A program made the position numbers and the translations under genes. The notes beneath the pieces were generated by a model. The model saw nothing but the letters and a program-made list of their open reading frames with translations, was not told where the DNA came from and ran no database searches. 24,693 nt of DNA from GCA-2684655 sp051278165. Lineage in GTDB: Bacteria; Planctomycetota; UBA1135; UBA2386. Positions within the stretch are counted from its first letter, which is position 1. Each line of letters opens with the position of its first letter. Location of the stretch: contig JBNMNW010000055.1 of the NCBI GenBank assembly GCA_051278165.1, positions 1 to 24,693 of the forward strand, in the 5' to 3' direction. This document shows positions 7,867-16,189 of the stretch, piece after piece.

Positions 7867-9693
7867 CTACTGGAAGTCAACCTGCCAGTAGTTGCTGGCC
7901 TCGAACGGCGGCGCGGCCAAACCGATGTCGACCACCATGCCTTGGAAGTAGTAGGTGCTGCCCAGCAGGGCCGCGGACATCGGACCGTAGTTGAACGCGG
8001 CGACCCCGGTGGTGCCATCGTGGGTGTAGAGCGACGGGTCCAGCAGGATGTCGGTGAAGTTGTTGCCGATATCGAGGCTAGCAATACCGGGATACGCACT
8101 AGGAGCAAGCGATTGGCTGATCCCGACCAGTGCCACTGCCGGGCCGACGACCGGGCCGCTGTGCATGCGGAAGTGGATCGTGCCACCGCTGCCAACCGTA
8201 GGCTCGGCGTAGAGTGCGGGAGTCAGCGGAGCAACCAGATCAACCGTGATGCTGTTGCTTTGGATCGCCGCGTTGTAGACCAGCGCATTGGCCGAGCCGG
8301 GCGCGATGCCGGGACGCGGGTGGATTTCGACGTGGGTGTTATCGATGATGCGGAACCAACCGTTGAGGAAGTTGCTCGCATCGCCCTGACCCATCAGGTC
8401 AAAATTGATGCCGACGAGCTCGATCCATGCCAGGTTGTTGCCTTCAAGGATGAGGCCCTGATCGGTGACGGTCGGGTGCTCAGGCGTCGAGACCGGCGTC
8501 GTCAAGCTCGGGAACGGCAGCACCGGGAATACCGCGGTCAATGTGCATACTTCGGCGTCGCCAGTGATCACCAGCGTGCGAGCGGTTGGCTGCGTCACAA
8601 TGCTGGTCGAGAACGAACTATAGCTACCGAAGTAGGTGTTGGTGTTGTTGGCGCCACCGCCGACTTGCGTGGCTGCCGTTTGCGTCAAGTTGATCGCACC
8701 GCCAGCGTTGAGGCCGGTGCCGGTCATCGTGCCGGTCGCGGCGGTGTAGTAGTGCCAGCTATCCGGGTCTAGCGGGCCGCCACCGACTTCATAGGTCGTC
8801 GGCAGCATCTGCAGCACTGGGCTACCTGCCGGTGGCCAGTTGGCTTGGCCCGGATCGACGCGGCCACTCATCGTGACGATGAGGTCCCAGCTGTCGCTGA
8901 GGTCGACGATGCGTGACAGGGTTCCGGTCAACGTCGCCGTGCCGTTCGCCAATTCCGTGAAGTCCGCGGTCGGCACGAACACGTAGTCATCGGCAACGCC
9001 GGGCAGGTTCATAGCGCGGCCTTCGACCAGGTTGGTCAGGCTTTGGTTGTAGACCTGCGGGTGGGTGGCGAACTCGCCGTAGGGAGTCACGAAGTCGAGC
9101 ACCAGTTCGGCGTTGCCCGTGGGCGCGAGCGTGCTGAACTGCGGGTTGCTGTCAACGGTGACGGAGAACTCACCGAACAAGCCATCGACACCATTGCGGT
9201 TGTTGGCGCCAACACCGAGTTGCACGGCGCCGACGGACGTCAGCGACAACACGGCTTGGTGAAGGTTGCGAACGCCGATCAGCTTGCCGGTCGCAGCGGT
9301 GTAGTAGGAGAAGTTGCTGGAATCAACTGCTCCGATCGGCATGTATGCCGACGGCAGCAGGCCGAGATTCGGTGCGCCAGCCGGCGGGTAGGATGCGCCA
9401 GCGGGATCCACACGACCCGTGAAGGTGAAGTCGAACAGGAAGCCTGCGTAGAGGTTGCTGTTGGCGAACACGCGACCGGTCAGGCGGGCCGTTCCATTCG
9501 GAAGCTCAACGAACTGGCCGCCACCGGCGCGCACGAAGTCCGTGAAGATGCCGGGTAACGATAGGAACGGCGTGGTCTCGGCGCTCAGGACTGGATCAAT
9601 TACCGTGGTCTGGCCAGCGCGATAATTCTGAGCTTGCACATCGGTAGGGGCGAGAGCGGCGGCGAGCGCCAATGCAGCGAGTCGGTGTTGCAT
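7867..9693 (-). CDS. Secreted protein with duplicated ~160-residue beta domain, unknown function
   Basis: A 608-residue protein is read from ATG 9693, chosen because a signal peptide (MQHRLAALALAAALA, cleavage near VQAQ) starts there; the frame is open 66 codons further upstream without homology-like features. Residues about 45-201 and 228-388 are a duplicated domain. Shared blocks are ELPNGTARLTGRV/ELANGTATLTGTL, GRVDPAGASYPPAGAP/GRVDPGQANWPPAGSP, YYTAATG in both, and GVGANN/GGGANN. After this comes an IPT/TIG-like stretch (LEGNNLAWIELVGINF, near 415-430). The C-terminal part ends in SNYWQVDFQ, resembling the terminal domains of many planctomycete exported proteins. I do not recognise the family. 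It is probably extracellular or surface-associated. It stands convergent with the zinc-ribbon gene. Confidence 0.8.
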   Translation of the reverse strand: MQHRLAALALAAALAPTDVQAQNYRAGQTTVIDPVLSAETTPFLSLPGIFTDFVRAGGGQFVELPNGTARLTGRVFANSNLYAGFLFDFTFTGRVDPAGASYPPAGAPNLGLLPSAYMPIGAVDSSNFSYYTAATGKLIGVRNLHQAVLSLTSVGAVQLGVGANNRNGVDGLFGEFSVTVDSNPQFSTLAPTGNAELVLDFVTPYGEFATHPQVYNQSLTNLVEGRAMNLPGVADDYVFVPTADFTELANGTATLTGTLSRIVDLSDSWDLIVTMSGRVDPGQANWPPAGSPVLQMLPTTYEVGGGPLDPDSWHYYTAATGTMTGTGLNAGGAINLTQTAATQVGGGANNTNTYFGSYSSFSTSIVTQPTARTLVITGDAEVCTLTAVFPVLPFPSLTTPVSTPEHPTVTDQGLILEGNNLAWIELVGINFDLMGQGDASNFLNGWFRIIDNTHVEIHPRPGIAPGSANALVYNAAIQSNSITVDLVAPLTPALYAEPTVGSGGTIHFRMHSGPVVGPAVALVGISQSLAPSAYPGIASLDIGNNFTDILLDPSLYTHDGTTGVAAFNYGPMSAALLGSTYYFQGMVVDIGLAAPPFEASNYWQVDFQ

Positions 9694-9920
9694 ATGGATG
9701 GGATACGCGGGCAACGAGTAGAAATCGGATGTTGTTGCAACCGATCCAGTTCGTGGACCCAAATTGCCAAGCACGGGAACAATAGCTCGCGCCCTGCTGT
9801 GCGGCTGCCCGCATAGCACTAAGCGCCACTTTGGGATGGTGCTGATGTAGCCAAATCGCGATGCCATCGGAGCCTCGCGCACACGTCTCACCGTAATATT
9901 TTCGGGTGACGGAAACTGGC

Positions 9921-11084
9921 TTACTGCTTGGAGACTTCAATGGAGCGCACGAACTCCATATTGTAGGCGCGAACGCCGCTAGCGGTCTCGATGACGACCC
10001 AACCGCGTTCGCCCGGCATGCTGACCAGCTTGCCAGATATGCTTTGGAATCCCTCAAAGTTGACCACGACGGCTGTGCTCTTCTTCGGTGGCCACTGCAC
10101 GCTGGCATCACCCTTGGCGGCGGCGGGCTTGGCGGCGGCTGGACCACGCCGCGTGGTTGGCAGCACCTGTGCCGCCGGTCCCTTTCGGAACGTGGATTCC
10201 GGATCGTCGTCGGCAAGCGGCGTCATGCGCAGCGTCACTGGGAAGTGGTCGCTGTAGGTCTTGCGCCAAAGCACGCGCTCCTTCGCATCGGGCACGTGGT
10301 GCGACACGAATGAGTTGCGCTGCACTTCACGGAAGGCCTTGGTGACGCAGAACTGATCGATCGGCGTGTCGAAGTGCATGATGGTCGGCGCGGTGCGCTG
10401 ATGGTCGAGATACTGCATCAAACCACCGCTCTCGAGCACCGTCTCCGGGTCGTCGCCATAGGTACTGTTGAAGTCGCCCATGATGACGATGTCGCGATCT
10501 TCGCGCGGATCCTCCAGCAACTTGCCAACCCAACTGCGCAGGTGCCCGGCTTCGGCCTTGCGCTTCTGAAGGTCGCGAGCCTTGCGACCCGCCTTGAGAT
10601 GCACGATCACGACGCGGAAGTCGCAGCCAGTCTTGCGATGGCGGAAGCACGCGGTCACCGGCTTGCGGTGGAACACCGACACGCCGTCGAGCTCGCTGGG
10701 AAAATCAAGTAGCTCTTCGGCATACAAAAGGTCCACGATGCTGCTGTCGTAGACGAAGCCGACGCCTTGCTGCGTCTTGTTATCACTCCACTTGCCAGAC
10801 GTGCCAAGCACAGCGCGCCACGCCGGACCAGCGGCCGCGGCGACGGCCTGTAGCGGTTCTTCGCCGCAGATTTCTTGCACGCCGAGCACGGCGACGCCGA
10901 GTTGCTTGATCTTCATACCGATCGCAACCATGTCGTTATCCGAACGCGGTGGCGTGTCGCGGCGATACTTCGGATCAGCGCCGAGGAACTCGATGTTCCA
11001 ACTACCGATGCAGATGTCTTCGACTGCCTGCGCTGGCAGCGCGAAGCACAGCGAGACGAACAACAAAACAGAACGCAGCATCAT
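9921..11084 (-). CDS. Secreted endonuclease/exonuclease/phosphatase (EEP) family hydrolase
   Basis: The 387-residue protein has a signal peptide (MMLRSVLLFVSLCFALPAQA) and an EEP catalytic domain (about 24-290). The metal and catalytic residues are visible: SWNIEF (Asn30), GVQE (Glu71), VHLKAG (His162), GDFN (203-206), PIDQF (Asp243) and the terminal SDH (278-280). A Pro/Ala-rich linker (about 300-330) leads to a small C-terminal beta module (about 335-387). EEP enzymes cleave phosphodiesters in DNA, RNA, sphingomyelin or phosphoinositides. Export suggests nucleic-acid scavenging or another extracellular phosphodiester; the substrate is not evident. Its ATG overlaps the tgt stop by 4 nt (ATGA), so it is the third gene of the ruvB-tgt unit. 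Confidence 0.88.
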   Translation of the reverse strand: MMLRSVLLFVSLCFALPAQAVEDICIGSWNIEFLGADPKYRRDTPPRSDNDMVAIGMKIKQLGVAVLGVQEICGEEPLQAVAAAAGPAWRAVLGTSGKWSDNKTQQGVGFVYDSSIVDLLYAEELLDFPSELDGVSVFHRKPVTACFRHRKTGCDFRVVIVHLKAGRKARDLQKRKAEAGHLRSWVGKLLEDPREDRDIVIMGDFNSTYGDDPETVLESGGLMQYLDHQRTAPTIMHFDTPIDQFCVTKAFREVQRNSFVSHHVPDAKERVLWRKTYSDHFPVTLRMTPLADDDPESTFRKGPAAQVLPTTRRGPAAAKPAAAKGDASVQWPPKKSTAVVVNFEGFQSISGKLVSMPGERGWVVIETASGVRAYNMEFVRSIEVSKQ

Positions 11085-12172
11085 TGGGAGACCTCAGCAA
11101 TCGGGATTTGCTCGCGAATCGAGCGCATCAGATCTTGCAGGAAGTGAATGTTATGGATGGACAGCAGGATGCCGCCCAGCATTTCGTCGGCCACCGAGAG
11201 ATGGCGCAAGTAGGCGCGTGAGTAGTTGCGGCAGCAGTAGCATTCGCAACCCTCGACCAGTGGCGTCGGGTCATCCGCATACTTGAGGTTGCGCATCTTG
11301 ATGTAGCCGCCACCGGGCGCGAACGCCGTATGGCTGCGGCCGTGACGCGTCGGGATCACGCAGTCGAACATGTCGACGCCCTTGGACGTCGCCTCCAACA
11401 GATCCTCAGGCATGCCAACGCCCATCATGTAGCGAATCTTGTTCTCCGGCAGGTGATCGACGCAAGCCTCGAGCGCGGTTGCCATCTGCACCTTGGTCTC
11501 GCCAACACTGAGGCCGCCGATCGCGTAGCCGTCGAACTCCATCGCCGCGAGCTGCTCGGCACTCTCGGCGCGCAACTCCAGATTGGTGCCGCCTTGGCAG
11601 ATACCAAACACGGCTTGGCCACGCGAGCTACCGCCCCAGCTGTCATGCAGGTCACGCGCTTCGCGCGCCCAACGCAGCGTGCGCTCGTGCGCCGTGCGCT
11701 GCAGCGCCTCGTCGGAGTCGCCGGGCGGACAGTGGTCGAGCACCATCGCGATGTCGGGACCGAGTTGCTTTTGAAACGTCAACACCGACTCCGGCGTGCA
11801 GCGATGCTTGCTGCCATCGATGACCGAATTGAAGGTCACCGCCTGGTCGTCGATCTTCATCTTGTCGCTGAGCGAGAAGACCTGGAAGCCGCCCGAGTCC
11901 GTCAGGATCGGCCCGTCCCAGTTCATGAACTTGTGCAAGCCACCAAGCTTCTCCACGCGCTCAGCGCCGGGACGAATGTGCAGGTGGTAGCTATTGGCAA
12001 GGATCAACTCACTGCCGGTGTCCTTGACCTGTTCGACGGTTAGTCCACGCAGCGTTGCGTAGGTGCCGACCGGCGCAAAGCACGGCGTCTCGAATGAGCC
12101 GTGCGGCGTGTGGTAGCGGCCGCGGCGGAGTTTGCCTTTCTGGCCGAGGAGTTCGTAGCGGAAATCAGTCAA
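11081..12172 (-). CDS. tgt: Queuine tRNA-ribosyltransferase (tRNA-guanine transglycosylase)
   Basis: This enzyme exchanges guanine-34 for preQ1 in tRNAs with GUN anticodons in queuosine synthesis. From TTG 12172 it has 363 residues, close to the family length. TDSGGFQVFS holds the general acid/base Asp92, and GVDMFDCVIPTR holds the nucleophile Asp270. The zinc site is CECYCC (Cys309, Cys311, Cys314) with His340 in SIHN. I prefer the TTG because its product MTDFRYELLG begins where Tgt proteins usually begin. An in-frame ATG exists at 12328, but the extra 52 residues are a Pro/Ser/Phe repeat not typical of Tgt. No clear Shine-Dalgarno precedes the TTG. It lies downstream of ruvB, a common bacterial linkage, and overlaps the EEP gene start. 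Confidence 0.95.
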   Translation of the reverse strand: MTDFRYELLGQKGKLRRGRYHTPHGSFETPCFAPVGTYATLRGLTVEQVKDTGSELILANSYHLHIRPGAERVEKLGGLHKFMNWDGPILTDSGGFQVFSLSDKMKIDDQAVTFNSVIDGSKHRCTPESVLTFQKQLGPDIAMVLDHCPPGDSDEALQRTAHERTLRWAREARDLHDSWGGSSRGQAVFGICQGGTNLELRAESAEQLAAMEFDGYAIGGLSVGETKVQMATALEACVDHLPENKIRYMMGVGMPEDLLEATSKGVDMFDCVIPTRHGRSHTAFAPGGGYIKMRNLKYADDPTPLVEGCECYCCRNYSRAYLRHLSVADEMLGGILLSIHNIHFLQDLMRSIREQIPIAEVSQ

Positions 12173-12229
12173 GGGTGCTGGCGGTCGCGGATCGTGCGGC
12201 GGGGAAGAGTGTAGTGGGAGCAGTCGGCG

Positions 12230-12319
12230 GAAAGAGGCCAGCGGGGGAGAGGACGTCGGGAAAGAGGACGGCGGGAAAGATAACGGCGGGAAGGATGACG
12301 GCGGGCAGGAGACCGTCAG
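12230..12319 (-). repeat. 15-bp tandem repeat between ruvB and tgt, in frame with tgt
   Basis: Six consecutive 15-bp units occupy 12230-12244, 12245-12259, 12260-12274, 12275-12289, 12290-12304 and a decayed 12305-12319. The plus-strand consensus is GAAAGAGGACGGCGG. Read in the tgt frame, the units give PPSSF-like pentapeptides. The array fills much of the 168-nt spacer after the ruvB stop. It is either an untranslated spacer repeat or a low-complexity N-terminal extension of Tgt if ATG 12328 is used. Confidence 0.85.
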
Positions 12320-12340
12320 AGAGGCCATGCCGACAATCGT

Positions 12341-13411
12341 TCACGCCATCGGTAGCTCGCCAGGACCTGCATCACTGCAGGTGTCTGGCTGACTGCGGCT
12401 GCCTGGATTGCTACGGCTCTCTGGTTCAGGTAAGCCGAGGTGTTGGTAAGCGAGCGAAGTCGCGACGCGGCCGCGCGGTGTGCGCGCCAACAAACCGCTG
12501 CGAATCAGGTGCGGTTCAAGCACCTCTTCGAGCGTGTCTTCCGCCTCGTCGATCATCGCCGCCAACGTCTTCAAGCCCATCGCCTCACCACGCTGGGTCA
12601 ACGCGCGCAGCAATTTGCGATCGACTTCTTCGAGGCCGAGATGATCGATGCGCAAACGCTTCAATCCTTCTTCGGCGGTGATCGCGTCGATGCTCGGCTT
12701 CTCCAACACTTGGGCGAGATCGCGAACGCGACGCAGAATGCGCAGCGACATGCGCGGCGTGCCGCGGCTACGCACCGCACACAGTTCGGCGGCGCGCGGA
12801 TCAATCTTGACCCCGAGTCGCGCGGCGGCGCGCGTAATGATCTGTTCGATGTCGCTACTCGGATACGGCTCGAGTCGCTCGACGATGCCAAAGCGAGAAC
12901 GGAACGCCGCCGACAGCAGACCCTCGCGGGTGGTCGCGCCAACCAGCGTGAACGGTTGCACGCCCAGTCGCACGCTGCGGCCACTCGGCCCCGGGTCGAG
13001 CACGACATCGATCGCGTGGTCCTCCATCGCCGAGTAGAGGTACTCTTCTAGGGCCTTCGGCAACCGGTGGATCTCATCGATGAACAGCACCTGGTTGCGC
13101 TGCATGCGCGTCAGCGTGCCAGCAAGATCCTTCGGCGCGCCAAGCGCCGGGCCCGAGGTGATCACGATGTCGGCCTCCATGCCCTGCGCAATCAAATGCG
13201 CCAGCGTCGTCTTGCCGAGACCGGGCGGTCCGCACAGCAGCACGTGGTCAAGCGGCTCTTCGCGGCCGGTGGCGGCTTCGATGGCGATGCGCAGGTTGTC
13301 ACGAACCTGCTCTTGCCCGACAAATTCAGTGAAGGTGCCCGGCCGCAGGCTGCGGTCGAACTCGAGTTCTTGGGGATCGGGGGATGCGTGGAAGACCATC
13401 GGCCCGAACAT
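12341..13411 (-). CDS. ruvB: Holliday junction branch-migration helicase RuvB
   Basis: RuvB is the AAA+ motor of the RuvABC complex that migrates Holliday junctions during recombinational repair. With ATG 13411 it has 356 residues, the usual size. The N-terminal signature SLRPGTFTEFVGQ is followed by Walker A GPPGLGKT (61-68), Walker B FIDEIHR (110-116), the sensor region GATTREG (158-164) and the C-terminal winged-helix part (RTPRGRVATSLAYQHLG). The last ~28 residues are a Ser/Pro/Gly-rich tail not needed by the family. An alternative ATG at 13399 is possible. The frame extends upstream to 13768, but that overlaps the divergent globin gene and has no RuvB-like content. ruvA and ruvC are not in the window. 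tgt follows downstream. Confidence 0.96.
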   Translation of the reverse strand: MFGPMVFHASPDPQELEFDRSLRPGTFTEFVGQEQVRDNLRIAIEAATGREEPLDHVLLCGPPGLGKTTLAHLIAQGMEADIVITSGPALGAPKDLAGTLTRMQRNQVLFIDEIHRLPKALEEYLYSAMEDHAIDVVLDPGPSGRSVRLGVQPFTLVGATTREGLLSAAFRSRFGIVERLEPYPSSDIEQIITRAAARLGVKIDPRAAELCAVRSRGTPRMSLRILRRVRDLAQVLEKPSIDAITAEEGLKRLRIDHLGLEEVDRKLLRALTQRGEAMGLKTLAAMIDEAEDTLEEVLEPHLIRSGLLARTPRGRVATSLAYQHLGLPEPESRSNPGSRSQPDTCSDAGPGELPMA

Positions 13412-13450
13412 CGTACTTGCGTTCTCGCCGCGATCCACCACGCTGCGCAG

Positions 13451-13825
13451 GTGAGCGACGAACTGGCGATCTTTGACCTGCTGGGAGCCGACAAGCTGAC
13501 CGCGATTGTGGCGGGCTTTTACGCCCGAGTCCCGGCCGACGACATCCTCGGCCCAATGTATCCCAAAGCGGACCTGGTTGGTGCTGAGGAGCGTCTGCTC
13601 GGCTTTTTGATCTACCGCTTTGGCGGCCCACAGGACTACATCCGCGATCGCGGCCATCCGCGCCTGCGCATGCGGCACAATCCATTCGTGGTAGATCAAG
13701 CGGCGCGCGATCGGTGGATGAAATTGATGATGGCATCGATCGACGAGCAAGATCTGGCGCCGGAGCACCGCGCCTACCTCGAAGAGTTCTTCGGCGGCAT
13801 TGCGACGTTCTTGAAGAATCGCTGA
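13451..13825 (+). CDS. glbO: Group II truncated haemoglobin (trHbO type)
   Basis: A 124-residue globin is read from GTG 13451 (MSDELAIFDLLGADKL). The key haem-pocket residues fall in register with trHbO proteins: Tyr24 (B10), Tyr37 (CD1), proximal His76 (F8, in HPRLRMRH) and Trp89 (G8). FGGP (57-60) precedes the RGHPRLRMRH block. Such proteins bind O2 and ligands such as NO or peroxide in the cytoplasm and are usually linked to oxidative or nitrosative stress or oxygen delivery. The GTG is chosen because the fold begins there; the open frame upstream is an antisense shadow of ruvB. Its start lies 39 bp from the ruvB ATG, so the two share a very compact divergent promoter. Confidence 0.92.
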   Translation: MSDELAIFDLLGADKLTAIVAGFYARVPADDILGPMYPKADLVGAEERLLGFLIYRFGGPQDYIRDRGHPRLRMRHNPFVVDQAARDRWMKLMMASIDEQDLAPEHRAYLEEFFGGIATFLKNR

Positions 13826-13843
13826 GCAAGGTCCGGTTCATTA

Positions 13844-13885
13844 GGCTGGCGGTATTGCGTTAGCCTCAGCCAGCCGTGGCCTTTT
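13844..13885 (+). terminator. Possible terminator after the globin gene
   Basis: A perfect 7-bp inverted repeat, GGCTGGC (13844-13850) and GCCAGCC (13869-13875), sits 19 nt after the globin stop. A short T4 run at 13882-13885 lies 6 nt past the stem. The 18-nt loop and short T run make it a weak intrinsic terminator at best. It lies within the leader of the next gene. Confidence 0.35.
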
Positions 13886-13913
13886 GACCGCCATCGCGAG
13901 TAGCCTGTGCGCC

Positions 13914-15191
13914 ATGCGCAGTTTCGTGTTCTGCTCCTCTCTGCTTCTGACGGTCGCCGCCGCAGTCGCCCAATCCGCAACCGTCAAAGAGCCGCTATGG
14001 AACGGCAAGGACCTCAGCGGCTGGCACGGCCAGCGCACCATGGACCCGGTGAAGTTTGCCGCGATGCCCGCAGACAAGCGCGGCAAGCTGCTCGCGGAAG
14101 ATGCCGCTTCGGTCGCTAAGCACTGGCGCTGCGAAGACGGCGAACTGATCAACGATGGCCACGGCGCGTTCTTGACCACCGACAAGGAGTATGGCGACGC
14201 GATCTTCTGGCTCGAATACAAGACGGTCGCCAAGGCCGACTCCGGCATCTACCTGCGCGCCACGCCACAGGTGCAAATCTGGGATTACACCGAAGCCGGC
14301 GGCAAGTGGAACATCGGTGCCGACAAGGGCAGCGGTGGCTTGTGGAACAACAAGAAGAACGAACGCTTCCCGCCAGCCTGCTACGACAAGCCGTTCGGTG
14401 AATGGAACCGCATGTCGATCATGATCATCGGCGCGCGCGTCTGGGTAACGCTCAACAACCACACGACGGTCAACGGCGTGCGCATGGAGAACTACTGGAA
14501 TGCCGCCAAGCCGATGCCGAAGCAGGGGCCACTGCAATTGCAGACGCACGGCGGCGAGATTCGCTTCCGCAACATGTCGGTTCGCGAACTCGACGGAGAG
14601 ACTGCCAACCAGTTCCTCGCTAGCTCCGACTTCCACGCCTACATGCCGGCCTTCAACGGCACCGACTTCACCGGTTGGCAAGGCGCCACCGACAACTACG
14701 AGATCGTCGCTGGCGCGATCTGCTGCAAGCAGGGCAAGGGTGGCAACCTGTTCACCAACGAGGTCTACCAAGACTTCTCGGTGCGCTTCCAGTTCAAGGT
14801 TCCGCCCGGCGGCAACAACGGCCTCGCAATGCGCTACCCCGGCAAGGGTGATCCGGCCTACGCCGGCTTCGAACTGCAAGTGCTAGACAACACCGCCAAG
14901 AAGTACGCCAACCTCAAGCCCTACCAGTTCCACGGCAGCGCCTACGGCATGGCACCGGCACTGCGCGGCTACCAGCGCCCGGTTGGGGAGTGGAACTTCC
15001 AAGAGGTCACCATGATCGGCTCGCGCGTCACCGTCGAGCTCAACGGGTATCTGATCCTCGACGCCGACCTCTCGGACTTGAAGTCGAACCTGCCGAAGCA
15101 CGTTGGCAAGGACAACGCATCTGGCCACTTCGGCTTCTGCGGCCACAACGACGCGGTGTCGTTCAAGGACATCCGTATTCGCGGCCTGTAG
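13914..15191 (+). CDS. Secreted two-domain DUF1080 (3-keto-disaccharide hydrolase-like) protein
   Basis: A 425-residue protein is read from ATG 13914, where a signal peptide starts (MRSFVFCSSLLLTVAAAVAQS); a TTG ten codons upstream is less likely. It contains two DUF1080 domains in tandem. Domain 1 (about 26-225) begins with LWNGKDLSGWHG and has ADSGIYLRATPQVQIWDY. Domain 2 (about 245-425) begins with FNGTDFTGWQG and has NNGLAMRYPG and FELQVLDN. The fold is a concanavalin-like beta-sandwich. Characterised members hydrolyse 3-keto-glycosides, and many planctomycete copies are assumed to act on sugars in the periplasm. The duplication within one chain suggests either one catalytic and one binding domain or two active sites; I cannot tell which. 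It follows the globin on the same strand but is functionally unrelated. Confidence 0.9.
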   Translation: MRSFVFCSSLLLTVAAAVAQSATVKEPLWNGKDLSGWHGQRTMDPVKFAAMPADKRGKLLAEDAASVAKHWRCEDGELINDGHGAFLTTDKEYGDAIFWLEYKTVAKADSGIYLRATPQVQIWDYTEAGGKWNIGADKGSGGLWNNKKNERFPPACYDKPFGEWNRMSIMIIGARVWVTLNNHTTVNGVRMENYWNAAKPMPKQGPLQLQTHGGEIRFRNMSVRELDGETANQFLASSDFHAYMPAFNGTDFTGWQGATDNYEIVAGAICCKQGKGGNLFTNEVYQDFSVRFQFKVPPGGNNGLAMRYPGKGDPAYAGFELQVLDNTAKKYANLKPYQFHGSAYGMAPALRGYQRPVGEWNFQEVTMIGSRVTVELNGYLILDADLSDLKSNLPKHVGKDNASGHFGFCGHNDAVSFKDIRIRGL

Positions 15192-15216
15192 GACTCGCGG
15201 CGAAACCGGACGCTGA

Positions 15217-15237
15217 AGGCAGGTTTGAGTACTGCCT
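15217..15237. terminator. Weak hairpin in the convergent DUF1080/kelch spacer
   Basis: A 6-bp perfect stem AGGCAG/CTGCCT with a 9-nt loop lies in the 70-bp gap between two convergent genes. Its position suits a bidirectional terminator, but no T run follows on either strand. Confidence 0.3.
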
Positions 15238-15261
15238 GGTCGATTTGGGCTCGTGCAGGTT

Positions 15262-16065
15262 CTAGTAGTTGCCGATGGTCAAGTCGATGCCGTTGCTGGT
15301 GATGAGTTCTCGCCCGTTGTAGCCGGGCGCAAGGGCGACCGCTTGCATGTAGACGTGGAGGTTGAGCAGGTTCAAGTCGGCAGGGATCGGCAGATCGTAT
15401 TGCAACGTCGAAGGCGCAACCCCAGGAGCGACTGCAAGGCCGAGAATGTCCTGCGACTGGTGGACATAGCAGCCTGGCATGCCGATTACGGTTAGCTCCA
15501 AAGGCAGCGGCAGACCCAACCATGAGGTCTTGCTCCAGCCAATCGTGACAGCTGCGAGCTGCACGGGTGCGTTGCTGATCACTGACTGATTGGTGGTGCC
15601 AATGAGTGGGGGAGTGATTGGGGCAAAGGCAAGATTTGGGCTGCCGCAGCCGCTACCGTAGGTGACGGCTGATGCGGCGTGCGTGGCAACGTCAAGCTCC
15701 CAAGTGTCGTCGAAGTAGTTGTTGAAGCCGGCCAAACCGCCAAACATGACGACCTTCCTCCGCACGCTGTCGTAAGCAATCGCGTGTTCATAGCGACCAA
15801 CCGGACTGGTGGCAGTCGTGACCTGCGTCCAGTTGACGCCGTCATACTCCCACGTGTCGTTGGCGGGGAAGTAGCCGGGGGAGCCGCCAAACATGACGAT
15901 CTTGCCCCGCACGCTGTCGTAGGTCATCGCGTGGGCATCGCGAGCACTCGGACTGCTGGCAGCCGTGAGTTGCGTCCAGTCGGAGGTCTGCGCAAGACCC
16001 GAAGCAGTGGGTAAAATTACGGCGAGCAGACTCCCGAAGACCTTCTTTATGGCTGGAGCATACAC
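15262..16065 (-). CDS. Secreted kelch-repeat protein with planctomycete C-terminal domain
   Basis: A 267-residue protein is read from GTG 16065, with signal peptide MYAPAIKKVFGSLLAVILP...GLAQ. Two kelch motifs follow: RDAHAMTYDSVRGKIVMFGG and RYEHAIAYDSVRRKVVMFGG, each leading to a DTWE(Y/L)D strand, roughly residues 42-75 and 91-127. Two repeats are too few to close a propeller (normally 5-7), so the protein is either short or assembles with others. From about 135 there is a Cys-containing C-terminal domain (YGSGCGSPNLAF, then GMPGCYVHQSQDILG and ending SNGIDLTIGNY), of a type I associate from memory with exported proteins in Poly30-like planctomycetes. Function unknown. It lies downstream of nrdJ but behind a strong hairpin, so it is probably transcribed separately. 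Confidence 0.82.
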   Translation of the reverse strand: MYAPAIKKVFGSLLAVILPTASGLAQTSDWTQLTAASSPSARDAHAMTYDSVRGKIVMFGGSPGYFPANDTWEYDGVNWTQVTTATSPVGRYEHAIAYDSVRRKVVMFGGLAGFNNYFDDTWELDVATHAASAVTYGSGCGSPNLAFAPITPPLIGTTNQSVISNAPVQLAAVTIGWSKTSWLGLPLPLELTVIGMPGCYVHQSQDILGLAVAPGVAPSTLQYDLPIPADLNLLNLHVYMQAVALAPGYNGRELITSNGIDLTIGNY

Positions 16066-16189
16066 AGTTGCGAGAACCTGTGTGGTTACTGCGCAGGTAT
16101 CAGCAGAGCGGCTTGCCCTTCATTGCAAGTCGGCGGCGTTGCTCGTCAGCCCGGCTCGCTGGCATGTTGCGCCGACGCAGCCAATTCAC

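Noticed and set aside
12173..12328. Tgt start at ATG 12328
   Set aside because: It would add 52 residues of Pro/Ser/Phe repeat foreign to Tgt; TTG 12172 gives the normal length. Not fully excluded.
13412..13768. N-terminal extension of RuvB to 13768
   Set aside because: The extension lies antisense to the globin gene and has no RuvB-like sequence; the normal protein starts at ATG 13411 (or 13399).
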